64,000 nt of DNA. Source: Gulosibacter sediminis (GTDB lineage: Bacteria > Actinomycetota > Actinomycetes > Actinomycetales > Microbacteriaceae). Location: assembly GCF_023370115.1 (NCBI RefSeq), contig NZ_CP097160.1, positions 868,001-932,000 of the forward strand, read 5' to 3'. Made by a program: the position numbers and the translations under genes. The notes under the pieces are model-generated. The model saw only the letters and a list, made by a program, of their open reading frames with translations. It was not told the origin of the DNA and ran no database searches. Below, one piece after another: positions 24,843 through 36,679 of this stretch. The stretch's first letter is position 1. Each line of letters opens with the position of its first letter.

Positions 24843-26090
24843 GTGAGCTCCAGTCAGAACTTCGACGCGGTGTCGGTGCAGCAGCGCACCATGTGGGTGC
24901 TCGTGGGCATGCAGGTAATCGGCATGATCGGCGTGGGAGCGGCGCCTTCGGTGGGCATCCTGCTCGCGAATGAGGTCACCGAGAATGAGGCCGTCGCGGG
25001 GCTCGCCCGAAGCTCTACCACGCTCGGCGCGGCGCTCTTCGGCCTGCCGCTGGGCAGCCTTGCCGCCCGCTTCGGGCGCCGCACCGCGCTGACCCTCGGC
25101 TGGTTCGTGGCCGCGTTGGGTGCCGGCCTGCTCGTCCTTGCCGCTCAGGGGGCGCTCGTCGTGCCGCTCTTTCTCGGGCTCTTTGGCATTGGTGCGGGCA
25201 CGGCGGCCGGCCTGCAGTCCCGCTTTGCCGCGACCGACCTCGCCCCCGCATCCGCGAAGGCAAGGTCGCTCGCGCTCGTCGTCTGGGTCGGCACGCTCGG
25301 GTCGGTGCTCGGGCCGAACCTCGGTGTGCCGGGAGCCTGGCTCGGCGAACGGCTCGGGCTCACGGTGTTCGCGGGCGCATTTCTGATCGCCGCGGTCTGC
25401 CTCGCGGTCGCGGCGATGGTGGTCTGGTCGCTGCTGCGGCCCGATCCACTGCGCACGTTGCAGCTGATGGCGCCAGCACCTCTTGCGAGCGACACGCACC
25501 GTGGCACGCGGCTTCGGCTCGTCGCGGCTGAAATCCGGCGCAACCCGCAGGCCCGCTACGCGCTCATCGCCATCCTCGTGGCGCAATCGGTCATGGTCGC
25601 GGTGATGACGATGACGCCGGTGCATCTCACCCATCTTGGCGACTCGGTCACCATCATCGGCATCACCATCTCGCTCCACGTCGCGGGCATGTACGTGCTT
25701 GCGCCCGTCGTTGGCTGGTGTGTAGGGTGGTTCGGCCACCGCGCCACGATCGCGATCGGCGTGGTCGGCCTTGCCGCTTCGTGCATCGTCGGGGCACTGC
25801 GCCCCGGCGACACGAACTGGGTCGTCGTCTCGCTCGTGCTGCTCGGCGTGGGCTGGTCATTCGTCAACGTCGCCGCCTCGGCACTTTTCAGCGGGGTAGT
25901 GGCGGACGCGCACCGCGCGCAGGCGCAGGGCGGCGTGGATGCGCTCGCGAACCTTTGTGCCGCGGTCGCCGCCTTCGCGTCGGGGCCGCTCATGGCGGCC
26001 ACGAGTTTCTCGGTGCTTGCGCTCGTTGCCCTTGCGCTGTTAGTTCCCCTCGCCGTGCTCACGGCGGCGGGGCGTCGAGTCGCTCGCTAG
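24843..26090 (+). CDS. MFS transporter
   Basis: A 415-residue major-facilitator protein with twelve predicted helices. The loop 2-3 signature reads G-S-L-A-A-R-F-G-R-R-T-A-L, and G-M-Y-V-L-A-P-V-V-G-W and G-W-S-F-V-N-V-A-A-S-A-L lie in the second half. It resembles YfcJ/drug:H+ antiporter-type exporters; no substrate can be given. The GTG at 24843 lies right after the terminator of the previous operon. Confidence 0.85.
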   Translation: MSSSQNFDAVSVQQRTMWVLVGMQVIGMIGVGAAPSVGILLANEVTENEAVAGLARSSTTLGAALFGLPLGSLAARFGRRTALTLGWFVAALGAGLLVLAAQGALVVPLFLGLFGIGAGTAAGLQSRFAATDLAPASAKARSLALVVWVGTLGSVLGPNLGVPGAWLGERLGLTVFAGAFLIAAVCLAVAAMVVWSLLRPDPLRTLQLMAPAPLASDTHRGTRLRLVAAEIRRNPQARYALIAILVAQSVMVAVMTMTPVHLTHLGDSVTIIGITISLHVAGMYVLAPVVGWCVGWFGHRATIAIGVVGLAASCIVGALRPGDTNWVVVSLVLLGVGWSFVNVAASALFSGVVADAHRAQAQGGVDALANLCAAVAAFASGPLMAATSFSVLALVALALLVPLAVLTAAGRRVAR

Positions 26091-26138
26091 GCTCCGCGCA
26101 GATCTCGTCGGGCTCGTGGCGGGCGCGTGTTGCCTCGG

Positions 26139-27341
26139 TTACGAGACCGAAATTAGTTCCAGGTGCTCGGCGTCGCCATCGGCGAGGAATTGGGCGCTCG
26201 AGTAGGCGCCGGTGAGATTGATACGAATCTCGATGCTGCCCCCGCTCTGGCCGAAGTGGTCCGAGTCAACGTCGCTGATGGTTGCCCTGGTGATCGACAC
26301 CGAGATGTCGTCCTCGGCCACCTCGCCGATTTCGGGGTTCGCCTCGACGAGCGCCTCCGCAACGAGCGACTCGATGCCGGCCCAATTGACTTCTCTGAGG
26401 GAGAAGAATTCCGCCGTGGATTCCGGCTGGGACGAGTACGGTCCGTCGTGCTCAAACCCACCAGCGCGAATCGTCCAGCCGTCGGTATTGGTGGTATCCG
26501 TGCCGATCGGCGCGTTGACCGAGATGATCGCGCTGCCGAGGTAGACCGACTCGACGAGGTCGTGCCCGAGTTCGTCTTCGAGCTTCGGAATGATGAACCC
26601 AAGGTAGTCCGAGTCCCAGTTGTTGAGGGTGAGTTGCCCCTGTTGCAGCGCGAGCGCCGTGTAGCTCACGAAACGCGCGTTCGGCAGCACGGCGATTGCG
26701 AAGCCGACGATCACGGCTACCGCAAAGAGCACGCGTCGGCCGGCGCGGCCCTGTTTGCCGCGGCCGAGCACCGGCTTTCTCCGGGTGCCATCGTCGCGCA
26801 CGATGCCGTCGGGAGCGACGCGCAGTTCACCCGCCGCGGTGGCGTCGGGAATCTCGAGCCCTCGGGTCTGCTCGAGCGCGGTACCTGCGGCGGCAGCGTC
26901 ATTGGCGAGCAGCGCCAGCTCGGGGCCGTCCTCAGTGAGCACGGCGGCTGGGTGCACCGTGCCCTGTTGGAACAGGCCGAGGTCGGTCAGACGAATGACC
27001 TTGCGCAGTTTCGTGCGGTACGCGAGACCGTGGGCCGAGCGCACGGTTAATTCCAGTTCGCACAGCGGCTGGTCATTCAGCTCGGTGCCGGTGGTGCGGA
27101 TCTTGTCGATGCGCGCGACGGCGCCGCGTCGCTGCCGAAGCGCCGTTTCAATCAGCTTCGGCGCGGCGCTCGCCATGCCGACGTCCGACACCGAAGCGAG
27201 GATGATGAGGATGCTGGCGAGCACCAACACCACCATCCCGACGGTGAACGTCCACGTAAACGCGTCCCAGGCACCGAGCAACGACATGGAAATGGCGGCG
27301 AGCACCATCCCGAACGCAATGAACCAGATAACTCGCAACAC
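26139..27341 (-). CDS. hypothetical membrane protein with a large extracellular C-terminal domain
   Basis: A 400-residue protein I do not recognise. Two N-terminal membrane helices (W-F-I-A-F-G-M-V-L-A-A-I and V-G-M-V-V-L-V-L-A-S-I-L-I-I-L) are followed by a ~150-residue soluble part with a V-R-S-A-H-G-L-A-Y-R-T-K-L beta region. A third helix (R-V-L-F-A-V-A-V-I-V-G-F-A-I-A-V) leads into a ~170-residue outside domain rich in Asp, Ser and Thr. The topology suggests a sensor or envelope protein. It starts with GTG and stands between oppositely oriented MFS and co-oriented thrC genes. Confidence 0.6.
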   Translation of the reverse strand: MLRVIWFIAFGMVLAAISMSLLGAWDAFTWTFTVGMVVLVLASILIILASVSDVGMASAAPKLIETALRQRRGAVARIDKIRTTGTELNDQPLCELELTVRSAHGLAYRTKLRKVIRLTDLGLFQQGTVHPAAVLTEDGPELALLANDAAAAGTALEQTRGLEIPDATAAGELRVAPDGIVRDDGTRRKPVLGRGKQGRAGRRVLFAVAVIVGFAIAVLPNARFVSYTALALQQGQLTLNNWDSDYLGFIIPKLEDELGHDLVESVYLGSAIISVNAPIGTDTTNTDGWTIRAGGFEHDGPYSSQPESTAEFFSLREVNWAGIESLVAEALVEANPEIGEVAEDDISVSITRATISDVDSDHFGQSGGSIEIRINLTGAYSSAQFLADGDAEHLELISVS

Positions 27342-27364
27342 GATGTCGTTGCTTGCCCTGGTGG

Positions 27365-28798
27365 CTAGCGGATGGCGTGCGCGCGAATGAAAGCCCGCAG
27401 CTGTTCGGCATCGTCGGGCATGCTCACGGTGCGCTGCGGCCGCTGCAGGAGGTCGGCGAGCTCCTCGGAGACCTCGGGGTCGCGGTCGATCGCCTCGCGC
27501 ACCGTTTCGGCGAACTTCTGCGGCTTCGCGGTCTCGAGCACGAGCATGGGCACGCCGGGCTCGTGGAAGCCGCGCGCGACGGTGACGCCGTCGGCGGTGT
27601 GCGGGTCGAGGATGTAGTCCGACTTCTCATACGTCGCGCGGATCGCGGCGATGCGGTCGAGGTGCGTGCTCATGCCGCCCACGATGCCGAACTCGGGTAC
27701 GAAGCGCGGTTGCTCGGCCGAGAGGTCGAGTGTGCCGGTGGCGTCGAGTTCCTCCCAAGCTGCGCGCAGCTTGGCCGGGTCGCTGCCAAGCAGCGTGTAG
27801 ATGAAGCGCTCGAGGTTCGATGCCTTCGAGATGTCCATCGACGGGCTCGAGGTCGCGAGCGTCTCGGCGCGCGAGCGCGGCGCGTAGATGCCGGTGCGGA
27901 AGAACTCATCGAGCACATTGTTCTCGTTCGTCGCGAGCACGAGCAGGAAGACCGGCACTCCCATCTGCTTCGCCAAGTGCCCCGAGAAGATGTTGCCGAA
28001 GTTGCCCGACGGCACCGAGAACGAGACCTGCGTGCCCGCGAGGGTCGCCGCATCCGCCCCCGACTCGGCGAGCGCGTCGGTCACCCGCAACCAGGCCCAG
28101 AAGTAGTAGACGACCTGTGCCGCGACGCGGCCGAGGTTGATCGAGTTCACGGTGCCGAGGGTGACTTCGGCCTTGAACTCGAGGTCGCCGTTGAGCGCCT
28201 TGACGAGGTTCTGGCAGTCATCAAAGACGCCCTCGACGGCGATGTTGTGGATGTTGTCATCCTGCAGCGAGTACATCTGGGCGCGTTGGAATTCGCTCAT
28301 GCGGCCCTGGGGCGAGAGCATGAACACCCCGATGTTCGGCTTTGACCGGAACGCATACTCCGCCGCCGAACCGGTGTCGCCGGAGGTGGCACCGAGGATG
28401 TTGAGGGTCTCGCCGCGCTGCTCGAGCACGTAGGGAATCGCCTCACCGAGGAACTGCATCGCCATGTCCTTGAACGCGAGCGTCGGACCCTCGGAGAGGC
28501 CGACGAGCGAAAGCTGCTCGTCGAGCTTCGTGATCGGCACGACCGCCGAGAACTGCTCGCCGTAGGCCCGGGCGCAGATCGCGTCGAGGTCCTCGCGCGG
28601 GATGTCGGTCCAGAACAAGCCGATCACCTCGGCCGCGAGCTCGGGGTAGCTCAGCCCTCGCCACGACTCGAGCTGCTCGCTCGTCACCTGCGGAATCTCC
28701 TGCGGTACGACGAGGCCGCCGTCGGGCGCGAGCCCCTCAAGAAGAATGTCGCTGAAGGATGCGGGCTGCATGCCGCCGCGTGTGGATACGAACTGCAC
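27365..28798 (-). CDS. thrC: threonine synthase
   Basis: A 477-residue PLP enzyme converting O-phosphohomoserine to threonine in the cytoplasm. The start S-T-R-G-G-M-Q-P-A-S-F-S-D-I-L-L-E-G-L-A-P-D-G-G-L, the PLP lysine K110 in P-T-L-A-F-K-D-M, the phosphate loop G-A-T-S-G-D-T-G-S-A and S-F-S-V-P-S-G-N-F-G-N all match the long class-2 threonine synthases. Not clustered with hom or thrB here. Divergent from the uvrA-like gene, with 87 bp between starts. Confidence 0.95.
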   Translation of the reverse strand: MQFVSTRGGMQPASFSDILLEGLAPDGGLVVPQEIPQVTSEQLESWRGLSYPELAAEVIGLFWTDIPREDLDAICARAYGEQFSAVVPITKLDEQLSLVGLSEGPTLAFKDMAMQFLGEAIPYVLEQRGETLNILGATSGDTGSAAEYAFRSKPNIGVFMLSPQGRMSEFQRAQMYSLQDDNIHNIAVEGVFDDCQNLVKALNGDLEFKAEVTLGTVNSINLGRVAAQVVYYFWAWLRVTDALAESGADAATLAGTQVSFSVPSGNFGNIFSGHLAKQMGVPVFLLVLATNENNVLDEFFRTGIYAPRSRAETLATSSPSMDISKASNLERFIYTLLGSDPAKLRAAWEELDATGTLDLSAEQPRFVPEFGIVGGMSTHLDRIAAIRATYEKSDYILDPHTADGVTVARGFHEPGVPMLVLETAKPQKFAETVREAIDRDPEVSEELADLLQRPQRTVSMPDDAEQLRAFIRAHAIR

Positions 28799-28885
28799 TG
28801 GGGTCCTCTTTTGACTCGACGACTACTCGTGTCCATTCTGCCAGGGGTAGGTGACCGACCCGCGCCCAGTGGCAAGATTGGGCGC

Positions 28886-31239
<2,354 letters not shown>

Positions 31240-31243
<4 letters not shown>

Positions 31244-32571
31244 CCGTGACCGGCGTGCTCGGCCAGCTGCCCGGCCTGCTGCGGGCGGCCGAGGCGGATG
31301 CGCAGGCGGCGCTCGAGCGGGCGCGCGCCGGCGAGGCGCCGATCGTGCCGCACACCCACGCCGTGCCCGGCCGACTCGTGTGCGGCGACAACCTGCGGGC
31401 GCTCGCCGAGCTCGTCGTCGGTGCCGAGGCGGGGGAGCGGCGCCCAGCACTTGTCTACCTCGACCCGCCGTTCGATTCGAAGGCTGACTACCGCTCGCGG
31501 GTCACGACCGCCCTCGCCGATGGCGAGATCGTGGCGCTCGAACACCTCGCCTACTCCGACCGCTGGGGCGGCGGCACACCCGACTACCTGAGGATGCTCG
31601 TGGCCCGGCTCGTGCTCGTGCGCGAGCTGCTCGCCGCCGACGGTGCGGTGTGCGTGCACGTCGACTGGCACGCCTCGCACTGGGTGCGGGTCGTGCTCGA
31701 CGAAATCTTCGGCGTCGACAACTTCGTCAACGCGCTCGTGTGGAGCTACCGCTCGGGCGGTGCTTCGCGCACGCGCTCGGTGCCCCGCAAGCACGACGAC
31801 TTGTTGCTCTACCGCCGCAGCGACGCGTTTCGCATCCGCCCGCTCACCGAGCGGCAATATCTCGAGCGGCCGTTCATCGGCAGCAAGGTCGACGACGAGG
31901 GCCGCCACTACGTCGACACGTTGCTGCGCGACGTGCTCGAGGGCTCGTTCAATCTCGTGAGCGACGGCGGCGTGCACTCGGTGAGCGTGCGCCCCGTGCT
32001 CAACGTCTCGGCCGAACGCACCGGCTACGCCACGCAGAAGCCGCTCGGCCTGCTCGAGGTGCTGCTGCGTTGGACGACGGGCCCCGGCGATCTCGTCGTT
32101 GACGCGTTTGGCGGCTCGGGCACGACCGCGCTCGCGGCGGCGAGCCTCGGGCGCGAGTGGATGAGCGTCGACAGCAACCCGCAGGCCGTCGCGACGACGC
32201 AGGCGCGGCTCGACGGCGGCGGCCACGAGTACCTCGTGGGGCGCGAGTACTGGGGCGAGGCGAGCATCCGCGCGTCGGTCGATGGAACGACGGTGCGGCT
32301 CGAGTCGAGCGCGTGCGCGGCGCTCGGCGCGTTTCGTGCCGCCCGCAACGCGCCGGCCAATGCGGTGACCCGGGTCGGGGCCGACGCCCTCGCCGGCGTC
32401 GGCGGGTGGACGCTGCGGTACCGCGACGCGCGCCTCGCGAGTGCGTGGCGGGATGCGCGCGGCCGACTCGAGACCGAGCTTGAGGTTCCGGCAGGCGTCG
32501 ACCCCGCCGAAGTCACGGTTGAGGTGATCGACCTCGCCGGAGTCACGAGCGTGGCTACGCCGTCGGCGTAA
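31240..32571 (+). CDS. orphan DNA methyltransferase (amino-group, motif order IV then I)
   Basis: A 443-residue S-adenosylmethionine-dependent methyltransferase. Catalytic motif IV is D-P-P-F at residues 75-78, and the AdoMet motif D-A-F-G-G-S-G-T-T-A is at 288-297. That order is the beta class of N6-adenine or N4-cytosine enzymes, with the target-recognition part between them. Y-A-T-Q-K-P-L-G-L-L-E (motif X-like) precedes motif I. The ~110 residues after motif I are extra and of unknown role. Its GTG overlaps the uvrA-like stop by 4 nt, so it is translationally coupled. No restriction endonuclease gene is near. Confidence 0.85.
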
Positions 32572-32675
32572 CGCGGGTAAATAACTCGGGTCAGCGCCAC
32601 ATTTCGGTGTCGTTTGCGCCTAAAGTCGTAGCTAAGGGCCCGGCGCCGCAGCCGGCTTCTCGGGGAGGAGATGCC

Positions 32676-32912
32676 ATGCACAAGATCAAGAACGTTATTT
32701 TCGGTGTGCTGACGTCAATGCTGAGCCTCGTCCTGATTCTCACCGGAGTGAGCGTGGCCCACGCGGCCGACATCACGCCGATCGCCGCGATGCCCCTCGC
32801 CGTCACCGGCGCGAGCGGCTTCGGGATCGCCGCGGGCGTGGTTGCGGCCCTGCTCGTGCTGGGCACGGCGCTCATTCTCATCCGCAACCGCCGCAACCGC
32901 GACGAGCCCTAA
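32676..32912 (+). CDS. tiny secreted peptide with LAXTG sorting signal
   Basis: Only 78 residues. A signal peptide (M-H-K-I-K-N, hydrophobic stretch, A-H-A cleavage near residue 30) is followed by about a dozen residues (A-D-I-T-P-I-A-A-M-P). Then L-A-V-T-G, a hydrophobic helix and the charged tail N-R-R-N-R-D-E-P complete the protein. L-A-x-T-G is the class E sortase recognition motif of actinobacteria. After processing almost nothing but a short peptide would remain on the cell wall. A strong GGGGAGGAG ribosome site precedes the ATG. No sortase gene is in the window. It may be a sortase substrate, or a small membrane protein that merely resembles one. Confidence 0.7.
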   Translation: MHKIKNVIFGVLTSMLSLVLILTGVSVAHAADITPIAAMPLAVTGASGFGIAAGVVAALLVLGTALILIRNRRNRDEP

Positions 32913-32938
32913 CCGCTCGCTTCGGTAGCTCGGCGCCG

Positions 32939-33528
32939 TTACGCGGCGCTCGGGTCGGGCTGGTGGATGCCGAAGACGTTGTTCTCGGTGTCGAGGAAGT
33001 ACCCCTGCCACGCCATGCCCGGCAGCGCGTACTTCGGTAGCGCCACGGTGCCACCCGCCGCGAGAATCGCATTGGCGGCTGAGTCGAAGTTGGCGACGCC
33101 CATCGTGATCACCGCACCGGCGACGGCGCCGCCGGCGGGCGGGTTCGCGCCCTGCCGCTGCATGATCGCACCGTCGATGCCGTTGCCGACGCCGGTGGTG
33201 GCGCCAAAGTACGGCATGCCGGCGTACTCGCTCCAGTCCTCGAGCTTCCAGCCGAACGCGGCCGCGTAGAACTCCGCGGCGCGCTTCGGGTCGGCCGCGT
33301 GAATCTCGAAGTGCACGGGGCGGCCCGTGCTCCACTGCGCGTCGGGTGCGGCGCTGCCTTCGGCTGCCGGGGCTGCGGTTGCATCGGTGTCGTTGGCGTT
33401 CGACGTGCCCGCGACGGGCGCATCCAGCTGCCCGTCGCTGTGGTGCTCGCTTCGGACTTCGTCGGAGTGGCGAGGGCGGCGGCCAGCGCGTCGTCGTCGT
33501 TGGTCTGCTGGGACTCGTTGGTGGTCAT
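32939..33528 (-). CDS. VOC (glyoxalase/bleomycin-resistance fold) protein, probable N-terminal frameshift
   Basis: The C-terminal ~125 residues are one complete VOC domain: V-H-F-E-I-H-A-A-D-P-K-R-A-A-E-F-Y, F-G-W-K-L-E-D-W, G-G-T-V-A-L-P-K-Y and Y-F-L-D-T-E-N-N-V-F-G-I-H-Q. Upstream, an ATG at 33526-33528 opens a low-complexity N-terminus (M-T-T-N-E-S-Q-Q-T-N-D-D-D) in a different frame. The two frames would join with a one-base shift near 33430. Either a frameshift mutation has split the gene, or the domain is translated alone from the GTG at 33314-33316, for which no good ribosome site is visible. Function unknown. Confidence 0.65.
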
Positions 33529-33711
33529 AGCGGCTCCTTGTCGTTGGGTGCGCGGGCGGCGCACGAACGGATGAGCGCGGGCTGCGGTGCCCGCGGCGCC
33601 AGTGTAAAAACCGCGTCCGAAAGTCGGCTGCGTGGAAGCCGGTACGATCGAAGACACGCTTTCTGCGCGGCACCCCCAGGCCGCGGCAGTGGTGCGGAAG
33701 AAAGGTTCCAC

Positions 33712-36588
33712 GTGACGGTCGGCGACACCCTGACGAGCACTCAGCACGACGAATCCCGCGAGTTGGCGGGTATGTTGCGCGACGCGATTGAGGGCGATGT
33801 CGACTCGTCGACGCTGCGCCGCGGTGAGTACTCGACCGACGCCTCGAACTACCGCATCGTGCCCAAGGTGGTGGTGTTCCCGCGCTCGGCCGACGACCTC
33901 GTCGCGGTCGCCGACGTGTCGCGTGCCACGAGCACGCCGCTGCACATGCGCGGCGCGGGCACGTCGATCGCGGGCAACGCGATGGGCCCCGGCATCGTCG
34001 TCGACACCTCGCGCTACCTCAACCGCATTCATGAGATCGACCCGGTCGAGAAGATCGCCCGCATCGACCCGGGCGTCATCGTCGCGCAGCTGCAGAACGC
34101 CGCGAAACCGCACGGCCTGCGCTTCGGCCCCGACCCGTCGACGTGGACCCGGTGCACCGTCGGCGGCATGATCGGCAACAATGCCTGCGGATCGCACTCG
34201 CTGCGCTTCGGCCGCACCGCCGACAACGTCATCGACCTCGACGTCGTCGACGGTCAGGGCCGCCGCTTTACCGCGGCCGACGACCTCAGCGTCGTGCCGG
34301 GCCTGCAGGAGTTCACGACGAGCCACCTCGCGCTGATTCGCACCGAGTTTGGCCGCTTCGGCCGCCAGGTGTCGGGCTACGCGCTCGAGGCGCTTCTGCC
34401 CGAACGCGGACACAATCTTGCGCAGTTCCTCGTCGGTTCCGAGGGCACCCTCGGCGTCACGCTCGGCGCGACCGTGCGGCTCGTCGATGTGCCGTCGGCG
34501 CCTGTCACCATCGCGCTCGGCTACTCGTCGATGTACGCGGCCGCCGACGACATCCCGTACCTGCTCGAGCAGCGCCCCGGCGCGATCGAGGGTATGGATG
34601 CGCGCCTCGTCGACGCCGTGCGTCGCAGCCATGGCGCCGAGGCGGTCTCAGCGCTGCCCGAGGGCGCCGGCTGGCTCCTCATCGAGATGCCCGGCGAGAA
34701 CGAGGCCGACGCGCTCGATCGCGCGAACAAGCTGATCCGCGCCTCCGCCGCGATCTCCTCGAACGTCATCGCCGACCCGGCCGAGGCGCGCCCGATCTGG
34801 CGCGTGCGCGAGGACGGCGTGGGGCTTGCGAGCCGCACGCCGGCGGGGGAGCAGGCCTGGCCGGGGTTCGAGGATGCGGCGGTGCCGCCGGAGCGCCTCG
34901 GCGACTATCTGCGTGAGTTCGACAAACTCACCGAGCAGCACGGCATCGAGGGCATGCCCTACGGCCACTTCGGCGACGGCTGCATCCACGTGCGCCTGTC
35001 GATTCCGCTCGAGCGCGACGGTGCCGCGATGCGCCGTTTCATGCTCGACGCCGGCCGCCTCGTCGCCGACTTCGGCGGCTCGATCTCGGGCGAGCACGGC
35101 GACGGCCGCGCCCGCAGCGAGCTGCTGCCGCTCATGTACTCCGACGAGGCGATCGCCGCGTTCGGCGAGGTGAAGGCGCTGTTCGACCCCCGCAACGTGC
35201 TCAACCCCGACGTGCTCGTGCAGCCCGCGGCGCTCGACGCCGACCTGCGGCGCCCGCAAGCCCTGCCGACCCCGCGCATCCGCGGTGGGTTTTCGTGGGC
35301 CGAGGACGGCGGCGACTTCACGCGCGCCGTGCACCGCTGCGTCGGCATGGGCAAGTGCCGCGCCGACAACTCGGCCGCGGGCGGGTTCATGTGCCCGAGC
35401 TACCAGGCAACGAAGGACGAGACGCACTCGACCCGTGGCCGCGCGCGTGTGCTGCAGGAGGTCACGAACGGCGGCATCATCAAGGGCGGCTTCAGCTCGC
35501 ACGAGCTCGCCGACTCGCTCGACTTCTGCCTGAGCTGCAAGGCCTGCGCGAGCGATTGCCCGGCGGGCGTCGACGTCGCGGCGTACAAGTCGGAGTCGCT
35601 CTACCGCAAGTACAAGGGCAAGCTGCGCCCGATGAACCACTACGTGCTCGGCCAGCTGCCGCGCTGGGAGAAGCTCATGGTGCCGTTCGCGCCCGTCGTG
35701 AATGGCGTGATGGGCCAGGATTGGCTGCGCAAGCTGCTGTTGCCGGTCGCGGGCGTCGACTCGCGCCGACGCATCCCGAAGGTCGCGCGCCGCAGCTTCG
35801 CGGCCGACCGCCGCCGCGCCGAGAAAGCAGGCGTGGCCCTGCGAGTGACCGATGCCCGCACCAAGACCGACCGCGTGCTCGTGTGGGCCGACTCGTTCTC
35901 GAACGGCTTCGCGCCCGGCGTCGACCACGACGTCGTGCGCGTGCTCGAGCGCGTTGGCCTCGAGGTGGTCACGCCCGCGCAGCCCGTGTGCTGCGGCCTC
36001 ACGTGGATCTCAACGGGCCAGCTCGATGGCGCGCGCAAGCGCCTCGCGCAGCTGATGGACGAGTTCGCCCCGATCGTCGAGTCGGGCGTGCCGGTCGTCG
36101 GCGTCGAGCCGAGCTGCACCGCCGTGCTGCGCAGCGACCTGCTCGAGCTGTTCCCCGACGACCCCCGCGCGAAGTTGATCGCCGAGAACACCTTCACGCT
36201 TTCGGAGGTGCTCATGGGGCGCTCGCCGGTGACCCCCGACGCCGACGTCGAGCTGCCGCGCCTCGATGGCCTCGAGCTCGTGGTGCAGCCGCACTGCCAC
36301 CAGCACTCGGTGATGGGCTTCGCGCCCGATCGGCAGCTGCTCACCTCGCTCGGCGCCGAGCTCACGCAGCTCGCCGGCTGCTGCGGCCTCGCGGGCAACT
36401 TCGGCCTCGAGAAGGGTCACTATGACGTCTCCGTCGCGGTCGCCGAGAACGCGCTCCTGCCGGCGCTGCGGCAGGCGAGCGACGACGCGATCTTCCTCGC
36501 CGACGGGTTCTCATGCCGCACCCAGGCCGAGCAGCTCGCGGGCAAGGAGGGCGTGCACCTTGCGACCCTGCTCGCGCAGCGGTTCTGA
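33712..36588 (+). CDS. FAD- and Fe-S-binding D-2-hydroxyacid dehydrogenase (YdiJ-like)
   Basis: A 958-residue fusion. The N-terminal ~500 residues are a PCMH-type FAD domain (V-V-F-P-R-S-A-D-D-L, R-G-A-G-T-S-I-A-G-N-A, N-N-A-C-G-S-H) with its C-terminal oxidase cap (G-H-F-G-D-G-C-I-H, G-E-H-G-D-G-R-A). Two ferredoxin-like Cys clusters follow (C-V-G-M-G-K-C ... C-P, and C-L-S-C-K-A-C-A-S-D-C-P). The end carries two CCG domains (P-V-C-C-G-L-T-W, G-C-C-G-L-A-G-N-F-G). E. coli YdiJ oxidises D-2-hydroxyglutarate, and some actinobacterial homologues oxidise D-lactate; which applies is open. The start is GTG 33712 after GAAAGG. Confidence 0.9.
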   Translation: MTVGDTLTSTQHDESRELAGMLRDAIEGDVDSSTLRRGEYSTDASNYRIVPKVVVFPRSADDLVAVADVSRATSTPLHMRGAGTSIAGNAMGPGIVVDTSRYLNRIHEIDPVEKIARIDPGVIVAQLQNAAKPHGLRFGPDPSTWTRCTVGGMIGNNACGSHSLRFGRTADNVIDLDVVDGQGRRFTAADDLSVVPGLQEFTTSHLALIRTEFGRFGRQVSGYALEALLPERGHNLAQFLVGSEGTLGVTLGATVRLVDVPSAPVTIALGYSSMYAAADDIPYLLEQRPGAIEGMDARLVDAVRRSHGAEAVSALPEGAGWLLIEMPGENEADALDRANKLIRASAAISSNVIADPAEARPIWRVREDGVGLASRTPAGEQAWPGFEDAAVPPERLGDYLREFDKLTEQHGIEGMPYGHFGDGCIHVRLSIPLERDGAAMRRFMLDAGRLVADFGGSISGEHGDGRARSELLPLMYSDEAIAAFGEVKALFDPRNVLNPDVLVQPAALDADLRRPQALPTPRIRGGFSWAEDGGDFTRAVHRCVGMGKCRADNSAAGGFMCPSYQATKDETHSTRGRARVLQEVTNGGIIKGGFSSHELADSLDFCLSCKACASDCPAGVDVAAYKSESLYRKYKGKLRPMNHYVLGQLPRWEKLMVPFAPVVNGVMGQDWLRKLLLPVAGVDSRRRIPKVARRSFAADRRRAEKAGVALRVTDARTKTDRVLVWADSFSNGFAPGVDHDVVRVLERVGLEVVTPAQPVCCGLTWISTGQLDGARKRLAQLMDEFAPIVESGVPVVGVEPSCTAVLRSDLLELFPDDPRAKLIAENTFTLSEVLMGRSPVTPDADVELPRLDGLELVVQPHCHQHSVMGFAPDRQLLTSLGAELTQLAGCCGLAGNFGLEKGHYDVSVAVAENALLPALRQASDDAIFLADGFSCRTQAEQLAGKEGVHLATLLAQRF

Positions 36589-36599
36589 GCCGCCGCCCA

Positions 36600-36655
36600 A
36601 ACGCCAACGGGGCGTGGTCGCGAGGGAACCCTCGTTACCACGCCCCGTTGGCGTT
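36600..36655. terminator. large bidirectional hairpin
   Basis: Perfect 19-bp outer arms (36600-36618 and 36637-36655, reading AACGCCAACGGGGCGTGGT) enclose an inner CGAGGG-AA-CCCTCG hairpin. It sits between convergent genes and can terminate both. Confidence 0.85.
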
Positions 36656-36679
36656 GCTGGCTCGCTTGGTGAGCTAGCC

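Noticed and set aside
33346-33711. Long N-terminal extension of the FAD/Fe-S dehydrogenase frame
   Set aside because: The extra ~120 codons overlap the opposite VOC gene, have random composition, and a GTG with a ribosome site at 33712 gives the family's normal start.
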